Positions 56,596-64,000 of a stretch of 64,000 nt of DNA are shown here, piece after piece. Position 1 is the first letter of the stretch, and every line of letters begins with the position of its first letter. Origin of the DNA: Plantago elongata (taxonomy: Eukaryota > Streptophyta > Magnoliopsida > Lamiales > Plantaginaceae); NCBI GenBank assembly GCA_036897095.1, contig JAYMSP010000247.1:1-64000 (forward strand), given 5' to 3'. Below the pieces are notes generated by a model. That model was not told where the DNA came from. It saw only the letters and a program-made list of their open reading frames with translations, and made no database searches. Both the position numbers and the translations under genes were made by a program.

Positions 56596-57747
56596 GGGGG
56601 GGGGGGGGGGGGGGAACAACTATTGTGCTTGTGGGATCGGGGAGGAGGGGGGGGGGGGGAGGAGGAGAAATACTTGTTAGCAATCAAAATGGTAATTTAA
56701 TTTCTTGGCAAATTGGTCTTTAATAAATTGTAATCTTGTTCATTTTATTAAGTTGTATCTATTGATGAAGTTCTACTAGTACAACCTCGAGTATTCGAAG
56801 ATCATTAAAAGGCGAAGAGCTGAAAGGAAAAGTAAAAAGAAAGGTTCTATTATTTGAAATTATTTCGTGAAGAACGAGGGTGGTTTTATAACAACTTGTG
56901 ATCATTGTGGAACTCGTATGTCTTGGTGGACAAGGAGAAATACATGTAAGCACTCAAATTGGTAATTTAAATTTGCTATTCTTGGAAAAATGGGCTTTAA
57001 TGAATTCTATACTTGGTCATATTATTAAGTAGTTTCTTTTGGGAAATTCTAGTAGTATAACCTCGAGTATCGGAAGATCATCAAAGACGAGGAGCTAAAA
57101 GGAAAGGTAAAAAGATATCTTGTATTGTTTGGAATTATTTCACGAAGAATGAGGATGGTATGATAACAACTTGTGATAATTGTGGAACTCGTATGTCTTG
57201 GTTGACGATGAGAAATACTTGTTTTCATTCAAAATGGTAATTTAAGTGTGCTATTCTTTGCAAAATGGGCTTTAATGAATTGTTTACTTTGTCATTTTAT
57301 GAAGTTGTTTCTTTTGGTGAACTTCTTGTAGTACAACCTCGAATATCGGCAGATCATCAGAGGTGAAGAGCTAAAAGAAAGGTTCTATTGTCAATTCTCG
57401 AAGAATGATGGTGGTTTGATGACAACTTGTGATCATTGTGGAACTCGTATGTCTTATGGCGCGCAAAATGGGGCAGTTTATTTGTTGAAGCACATTAAAA
57501 CATATTGCAAGAAGTATACGTATCAAGAGGAGGGGATTGTGATTACAAGTCCTAGCGATACTTATGTTTTTAATTAATAGAAGAGTAGGGAAGATTTTGC
57601 TATTTATGTTGTAAAACACAACTATCCTCTTTACATGGTTCGACAACGACACTTCCGCTTCATAAAATGTGTGAATCCCCATTTGAAACTTCTATGCCTT
57701 CTTACACTAAGGAAACACATCATAAATCTATTTGAAGGTGTAAATAT
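56596..57747 (+). repeat. hAT BED-exon tandem array, block 3
   Basis: Two poly-G runs (56596-56614 and 56647-56659) are separated by a short unique piece, then comes a unit tail and units starting at 56771, 57047 and 57323. The last is extended into the hAT exon and is cut at 57747 by CopE. Confidence 0.8.
57323..57747 (+). pseudogene. hAT transposase N-terminal exon, copy 3
   Basis: BED-finger exon (TTCDHCGTRMSYGAQNGAVY, then LLKHIKTYCKKYTYQEEG with the His present), followed by VVKHNYPLYMVRQRHFRF. A stop follows FVFN near 57577, and the exon end is removed by CopE, which enters after the codons for EGVNI. The basic KRAKGKKKG region is shorter than in the other copies. N-terminal third of a transposase only. 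Confidence 0.78.
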
Positions 57748-59086
57748 TGTTAGGATTATCTTTTTGTATTTGATCACTCAGCACAATGACTTTTCCTTGT
57801 TTTAAAAAGGTGTTTTGTACTCTAGGTCACTTGACCATTGTAAAGAAGAAATACACCAACTATGATTGTTTTTAGAAACCTTGTAAAAGGGTGTTAGGTA
57901 TCTAAATGTAATTTATTTTAGCTCGACGAAGACCAAGAAGGAGGCATCTAAGCAAAGGATAAGACCTTTTGCACAAAGGTATCTGAAGACAAAGGAGGAA
58001 AGTCTCCTCAGATAGTTGATTCCAGAAAGCTATGTATAGACATGTGTTTTGTTCACAAAATAAAGTCACAACTAAGTTTCTGAGACAACAAGTTTCTGAG
58101 AGATGAAACATGTGATGCTTCAGAAAGCTACATGCATCCGTTGAAACTACATGATGAAATATAGTACACTGCATTTAATGCTAGACAAAAATGTCACTAT
58201 CCTTCTCCAGAACTCTCTGAAAAGAGATATACGCATGGGAGTACTAATTTCAAGATTTGAACGGATTGAATTTGAAATATGTCTAATAGATACTATTCAA
58301 ACAACTATCAAATTCATCTATAAATATCACCAGTTAGAAGCTAAGAAATACACACACTAACTACGCTCATATCTACAATCAATCAAGTATTCTCTCAAGC
58401 ATTTGTACTACAATTCTTCAAGCTATCTATTGCGACTAACAAGCTCGAGAATTCACTAGTAGTTCAAAGTGTCCTGATCCTTCAACAAGTGGTGTAATTT
58501 GTGAAAGAGTTGAATTGTTGGATAACTATCTGAGATTTATTCTCTTGAACAAATCACACAAACTTGGGTCAGTAATGAGCAAGCTACCATACACTGAACA
58601 ATTATATTAAGTAGTCTTGATTCTTCAATCTCTCTGGACATAATTGAAAAGTTATAAAGAGAAGCTTACCAGACAAACAACATAACCAACACCATTCAGG
58701 CGTGGAGTACAAGAAGTACTTGATTTGGAAATCTAGGGATAATTCCAAGGTTATCTTGAGTATAGGAAGTACTTGGCTCTAGGTGTTGGGGAACAACTCA
58801 GGGGGAACATTTGCTTGGGAACCATTTGTTATAGGAATCTTAGAATAGAATCAATTGTAAGGAGTACTCAATTATCTGTTCTAGTAGATTCTAGGTCTCT
58901 GAAGGCCGAGTGGATTAGTTGGAGGATTACGCCACCTCCAAATACCACTATACTTGTTGTGTCATTTACTTTGTACAAAGCACAAACTCATTTAACAATC
59001 CTATAAAGACTTGTTTATCGACAAATGTTTGAAAAGACTATTCCCCCCCCCCCACCTCTAGTGTTTTCCTTTGCCGTTATCTGGAC
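57748..59086 (+). repeat. CopE 5' LTR
   Basis: About 1.34 kb, matching the CopC LTRs in reverse orientation. TATA box CTATAAATATCA is at 58318-58329. The end has the C-run phrase CTATTCCCCCCCCCCCACCT (59039-59058) and ATCTGGACA. The exact end is uncertain by a few bases. Confidence 0.83.
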
Positions 59087-59093
59087 AAAAAAG

Positions 59094-59107
59094 TGGTATC
59101 AGAGCAG
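59094..59107 (+). promoter_or_regulatory. CopE primer-binding site
   Basis: TGGTATCAGAGCAG is the standard initiator tRNA-Met PBS of plant copia elements. Confidence 0.92.
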
Positions 59108-59229
59108 AAGGTTGCCAAGCCTTCAGCACTGAACCTCGATCCGCCAGATAGGTAAAGGTTTTTGTCACTTTCCGAGGACGTTTTAATTTGTGTGTTAAGT
59201 GTGCAAGTATGTATTTTGAATGATCCTCC

Positions 59230-60430
59230 GTTTCTGAAGCCTGAGAATTACAAAAAATGGAAGAACAACATGATGTGGCATCTTGAGGGCAATCAATGAT
59301 GAGATGATCTATGTCATCAAAGAAGGACCAATCAAAATCATACAGGTTAAACAAGTGATTGGAGTATCCGATGGTCAGAAAAACGCTGATGATGAAGGTA
59401 CTGACACTTCTACTAGTGATTGTGGTCGTGTTGCTGATGGACAAGTTGAGTATGAAGACAAACCTCATGAAATCTGGACATCGGAAGATGCCAAGAGACA
59501 CAGGTTGGATGGTCAAGTTCGTAACTTCATCATTTGATCGACACCTGAGCATATACAGTGTAAATTTTGCTGTGCAAAGACGGTGAATGTTGCCTGGCAA
59601 TTGATTGAAGAAATCTGTGCCAGAACTGAGAAAACAAAGAAAAACAAGTTCGAGGTTCTGAAGTTGAAATTCAAAAACTTCAAACATGGTCCCACTGATA
59701 CTCTAGAAGAACTTGATTTTCTATTTACTACTCTCATGAGTAGTGATATGGCTGCACATGGAGAAAGTGACAGATACTCAAATTATGAGAAGGTGAAAAA
59801 CATTGTCAGAAGTTTTAACCGAAATTTGGAGCATACACAGTATTTCTAATTCAATCAGGGAATGCCCCAAATCACTCCAATTGAACTCTTTTCACATTTA
59901 GCCATTATGAACTATGAGACAACCCAACGAGGATTGGCTATAGCTGAAAAGTTGCTAAGTGTTGCTCTAGTTACCCAAGGTAATTCTGAAAGAAGGATGC
60001 CAAGGAAGTGTCTGAAGAAAATGCTATTGTTGTGCGTTACATGGTGAAAAATGTGAGTCAAGAGATAGAAAAGAGAAAAGCAAAATAGAAGCTGAAAAAA
60101 CATCTTGGCACTAACTATCATCAGTACAAGAACATTCAAATGAACAACTCTCTCAACAATCCTGCTCATAATGTTGTTATTACTGAAGTTGTTGGGATTG
60201 GAAATGACATCTGCTTCTATTGTCAGAAACCCGGTCACTTCAAACATGATTGTCCTGCTTTAAACAAGCTTAAGACGGGTGACAAAAAGGAGAGAAGAAC
60301 TTTCAATAGAACTCAGAGGGAATTGCTCATTGAAGAGAGAAAGAAGATCCAAATTCAACATGATGCTCTAGATATTGAGTCAGATTCTGAAGATGAGGAT
60401 TCAGAAGACTCAAATTACCATCGCTAGAAT
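59230..60430 (+). pseudogene. CopE gag remnant
   Basis: In order: WTSEDAKRHRLDGQVRNFII (about 59475-59535), VAWQLIEEICARTEKTKKNK (59589-59648), FKHGPTDTLEELDFLFTTLM, PQITPIELFSHLAIMNYETT (59865-59924), and a CCHC zinc knuckle CFYCQKPGHFKHDC (60211-60252) that is fully intact. Acidic residues end the part (about 60380-60420). UBN2-type copia gag. Fossil, broken. Confidence 0.85.
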
Positions 60431-60599
60431 TGTGTGGGATTATTCACGATGTTATAGACTTTGGCCTAAAGAAGAATGATTTGTGTGGAGTTGCTGAGAT
60501 TGTAGGTCCCGACATTTCCAACATTGAAGAATGCCTTATGGATGATGAGGTAATAAATGCATCACATTCTTGTACTATGTAAGTGATGATGACGGGCAT

Positions 60600-60930
60600 T
60601 AAGTATTTTGAATTGGTTAAGAGTTAATTTGGTCGATATGAGAGAGAATTTTTGGTTGCTGAGTCAAAGACCAAGATTCTGAAAAAATGCAAAGAAAATC
60701 TTGAACAAGAGATTTCTAATTTGACCAAGGTATTTGCGATAAAGGACCCTGAAATAGCATCTCTGAAACCTCAGATATTGAAGAATGAAAATTTCTCATG
60801 AGCTAGCCTTGAATGAGCTAAATGAGAAGTTAAAGAAACTTCTTTCTGAAAATGATGAACTCAGAATGAAAGAGTTTCTTTCAAATCATTTGTCACATCT
60901 AGTGACACTCTCATGGAGGTTCAATTTTAA
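60600..60930 (+). pseudogene. CopE gag C-terminal coiled-coil part
   Basis: Short stretches such as REFLVAESKTKILKKCKENL and LEQEISNLTKVFAIKDPEI have heptad-like Leu/Ile spacing and are matched in CopC (about 41800-41990). Fossil, broken. Confidence 0.65.
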
Positions 60931-61747
60931 TTGAGAGACCCTTCTGAGAAAGGAGGACCTGGACTTGACGCCCAATCAAGTAACTCCACTCCTCTGAAAA
61001 AGAGCGATGGAAGGTTGACCGTTGTAAAAATTCAACGAAAAGGTTCCAAAGAAACCTATAGCATTGCTCAGAAAGCTAAGGTTCTTGACAAAGGTAAAGT
61101 AGTTGCGACCAAACCTTTGAAGGAACAACAAGTCCCAAAGAAACATTTGGAAAAGGTTTCTGAAAAGAAACATGATCCTTTAACTTGTGATCATCCACAA
61201 TGTTGTATCACTATGAAGGGAAGCATCGTTGGTCTTGGTAAATTTCCTACTGCACCATTCTATGGATATAGGGATGATGAAGAAACTAGTGAGGCTGCTA
61301 AAAATCGTGTTCCGAAAGCCAATGGTGCTCGAAATGGTATTGACTATCGTGTTAGCAGGAAAGTCCTAATGCAACAATATAAGGAAGGACAAGAACGATG
61401 GTGGAAAGCTAGAATTTCTTATAGCAATTATCAAAAGTGGAAGCAATCCCACGCCACTGAAAATCTGAATGTCAGGGCAAGAAGAAACTTGGCCAAGAAG
61501 ACTATGCTTGCTAAAAGCCAAACTCTGAAACTTGACAAGACTCTGAAGCCACCACAAGGAACACAAAGGAACACTCCAAGAAGTAAGATTGATCTGAAAT
61601 CCAATGATTCTAGAATTCCTCCTTATGTTCCATGTAGACAAAAACCTACTCCTAAGAGATCCATTCATAAATGGATTTCCACAAGAAGAGTGTTGAGTCT
61701 AAGTGGTTCTGTTTTGTGCAGAACGTGTCATGGACTAAGGCTCAATG
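60931..61747 (+). pseudogene. CopE gag-protease linker, CDHPQCC segment
   Basis: A 272-codon open stretch, Lys/Arg-rich. The N-terminal part has GRLTVVKIQRKGSKETYSIA. Near residue 85 comes TCDHPQCCITMKGSIVGLG, then PFYGYRDDEETSEAAK, and a basic C-terminal half with KARISYSNYQKWKQSHATEN. It ends at the SWTKAQ-like junction to protease, where GypF enters. The Cys/His cluster resembles a small metal-binding site, but this is inference. I know no name for the segment. Fossil element. Confidence 0.72.
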
Positions 61748-62146
61748 TGTAAAGGCCGCGAAAATTCGGTACGAATTAAAAATTTCTTTAAAATTTAATT
61801 CTAGCATTTTAAACGGAAGTATGAATATTCGAGTTAAATTAAAATGTTAAACGTCACGCAAAAACGTCAAGAAATTAGTAACGAGAAATAAAATAATAAA
61901 AATAAAAATATTTATTTTATTTTTGGTACGGCTTAAGTTCGACTCAAGGATCATCCAGGAACCAGTTTCGTAATTTTCTGGAATTTATTCGCGAGTCGTT
62001 CGGGATCCAGAAGATGCCAGGAGTATATAGTAGTATAAAGACCAGACTACCCTTAAAATCAACCATCATCTTCTTCATCAGTTCCATTCCCCGTTCAATG
62101 CCATTTTCCCCAAATTGACATTTCCCCTCAATCGATCACCCAATCG

Positions 62147-62172
62147 GCTCTCTCTCTCTCTCTCTCGCTCCA
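62147..62172. repeat. CT microsatellite in GypF LTR
   Basis: A run of CT dinucleotides ends in CGCTCC shortly upstream of the GC-rich promoter part. Confidence 0.9.
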
Positions 62173-62291
62173 GTTCCCTCTCCCGGATCGGCCAGAGCAA
62201 CTGCGTGGCGGCGTGCAAACGTGCACGGCCGCATGGCCAACGCGTGTCGCGCGGCCCGCGCGCCACACCTCCTCTCCGCCTCAAGCTTCGC

Positions 62292-62301
62292 CTATATATA
62301 C
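62292..62301 (+). promoter_or_regulatory. GypF TATA box
   Basis: CTATATATACACC follows a GC-rich stretch and is followed by a pyrimidine-rich leader, as in GypB at 37966. Confidence 0.72.
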
Positions 62302-62639
62302 ACCGACTAACCCCTTCTTTTCTCTTGCACCTTCAAGTGTGAAGAAATCGAGCTGTTCAACCTCTCCCACTCGATCCCAATTCCATTTCCCTTTCCCTCC
62401 TTCAGTTCTCGCCTTGCTTCGCTGTTCACCGCCACTTCACTGGAAATTCTACATCGACTCCGGTAAGTTCGACCAATTAATTCGTTTAACCCTGGGGACG
62501 GGAATTGTATACTAATGTGTGTTAGCCGGATTATAGAGCAGAGATAGTGCAAATGATTGGTACGATGGTTTACACTGTTAGACTCTGTTATCGATTAGCT
62601 GTTGAATGATGTTGTGGTGATTGATAAAGGGTATGCTGT

Positions 62640-62890
62640 GGATTTACTGTTGATGGCATACGGTAGATTTACTGTTAAAAGGTATGATGTTGATGGCATA
62701 CAGATTTACTGTTGAACACTGTCAGTACACTGTGATTCTGTTTATTAATGATTATGTAGTTGAAGGATGAGGTTTGATTGTTTGGTGTTTGGTTAGGCTG
62801 ATGTTTAAGTATTGCCGAGATTGTAATGGCATTAGTGAATTGATTAGTCGTAGTAAATTGCCGAGATTGGAATGGCATTAGTAACCTGTA
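62640..62890. repeat. Short internal repeats in GypF LTR
   Basis: GATTTACTGTTGAWGGCATAC-type phrases recur at about 62641 and 62690-62720, and TTGCCGAGATTGNAATGGCA at about 62812 and 62860. They are imperfect direct repeats of unknown meaning. Confidence 0.7.
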
Positions 62891-64000
62891 GAATGCAGTA
62901 AGATGTTGGGTACTTGTCGAATTGGTTGTGGGAGTGGTTGATGTGGGATTGTACACTGAAGTTAGCATGGATTATCAATTATCCGGTAGATAGCACTAGA
63001 CTAGTGATGGCTTAGTGTCAAATTAGCAACAGTAAACTGCAGTGGTTGCAAACTGTAAGTTGAACTAGAGAGAGTCGTAGTATTGAAGTTCGAGTAACAC
63101 ACACACCACTTATTAACCAGTTGGAGTTATGGATGACATTAACTCTGTAGTGGCTATTAGTTAGAATAAATTACGTAAAGTTGATAATTCTTGTAGCTAA
63201 TCAGACATGAACATGGGGTAGGGAGTGTATTGGTTAGTGAGGAGGTAGACACTAGCAATACTTAACGCAGAGGAAACTGACTTGCAAAGGGGGGGTTGTC
63301 GTAGCATAGCAACTGAGAAATATAGGATAATGAACACATTGCGAAGGTTGTTAGGTTACGTATGAGATTACGATAATAACACTAGCTAAATAATTAAAAG
63401 TAGCGTAAGGACTGTCATATTGCGTATAATGTAATAATAGGAACTAGTTAAGTTAGTAACGAAACTTAAGGTGGAAATTACATAAAACTTGCAAAGATAG
63501 GAAGAGGAGATAGTTAATGAAAGAATTATATAAGGTTTGTAAAATGGTCAAAGTAGTCGAGAATTAGAAATGCATATTGTTTAATTAAGTAGTATGACTT
63601 AATAAGTGAACTATAAAGGTTGTATGACAGATGCATAAATAAACTACTTGCCTACTTATCGAAGATTAGAATTGTTTATTACTACATGATTACATGTCTA
63701 CCTGATTTAATTATGCTGAAAACTGGGGAATAACAATGGGGAGTTAATTAATTGTAACGTCAACATTAAGGTTATTTTTAACTGTTTATTAGGAGACGCT
63801 GAACCAGCTGATCTGCAAGAATCTGAAGGTGAGGGATAACTGGCTTTCGGCATCAGGCCCTGGGGAAAAACCAAAGTGCCTTCTATCCTTGTTTACTTTC
63901 CGTATTTTATTCTATTTATGGAATATCTGTTCGAAACCACCTTACCTACGCGCCAAAAGTCTGACTAACTTGACTTGAGCACTAATTGCGATTAGCAGAT

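Larger units (their letters stand above)
57748..61747 (+). mobile_element. Ty1/copia LTR retrotransposon, 5' half (CopE), fossil
   Basis: It starts TGTTAGGATT in the hAT exon, with a 5' LTR (57748 to about 59086), PBS (59094), gag (59230-60430), coiled-coil part and linker (60600-61747). At 61748 it is interrupted by GypF at the start of the protease. The rest lies outside the window. It is the same family as CopC but on the plus strand. Fossil, several breaks in gag, with the linker well preserved. Confidence 0.85.
61748..64000 (+). mobile_element. LTR of GypB family entering the window's right edge (GypF), fossil
   Basis: It begins TGTAAAGGCCGCG inside CopE and runs to the end of the window, related along its length to GypB (37313-39467). 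A CT-rich stretch (62147-62170), a GC-rich promoter part (62190-62290) and a TATA box (62292-62301) lie 0.4-0.55 kb in. AACTGGCTTTCGGCATCAGG is at 63838. No coding domain is reached. It is either a 5' LTR or a lone LTR; the right end is outside. Confidence 0.72.

Noticed and set aside
1-64000. Telomeric or rDNA sequence
   Set aside because: No TTTAGGG arrays and no rRNA-like stretches were found; the G runs are homopolymers, not telomere repeats.

Overview
The window looks like intergenic DNA from a flowering plant, probably a eudicot. It is AT-rich, and every recognisable coding piece belongs to a plant transposable-element family: CACTA, hAT, Ty1/copia of Sirevirus type, and Ty3/gypsy of Athila type and of a chromovirus-like type. 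I found no host gene, tRNA or rRNA. The species cannot be told from what I see.

Layout, left half (1-24373): a decayed CACTA (En/Spm) DNA transposon occupies 1-5410. Its right end reappears 18.5 kb downstream at 23921-24373 and finishes in a CACTA-type terminal inverted repeat. The gap is filled by an Athila-like Ty3/gypsy element (5411-23920, LTRs about 1.6 kb). A Sirevirus-like copia element (Cop1, 5482-14957) sits inside that element's 5' LTR. This is a three-level nest: CACTA, then gypsy, then copia.

Middle (24374-57747): about 0.8 kb of unassigned DNA leads into a tandem array of hAT-transposase BED-finger exons (25140-26397 and 55197-57747). The array is split at a poly-G run by a large minus-strand copia element (CopC, 26399-55196). 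CopC carries two further insertions. One is a gag-only gypsy-type element (GypA) with a 4.77-kb LTR (31103-35869), adjoined by an LTR of another gypsy-type family (GypB, 37313-39467). The other is a minus-strand sister of Cop1 (Cop2, 44641-54974), inserted in CopC's 5' LTR.

Right end (57748-64000): a plus-strand relative of CopC (CopE) interrupts the hAT array. It is itself interrupted at 61748 by an LTR of the GypB family, which runs off the window.

Relative order by nesting: the CACTA and hAT sequences are oldest, then the Athila-like gypsy, CopC and CopE, then Cop1, Cop2, GypA, GypB and GypF. All retroelements look like non-functional fossils. Cop1 and Cop2 share three unusual features: a dispersed palindrome TGTTGASTCAACA, repeated polypurine tracts, and an extra ORF downstream of RNase H. 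Boundaries rest on TG/CA ends, primer-binding sites, polypurine tracts and comparison of repeat copies by eye; they are good to a few bases where such signals exist and approximate elsewhere.
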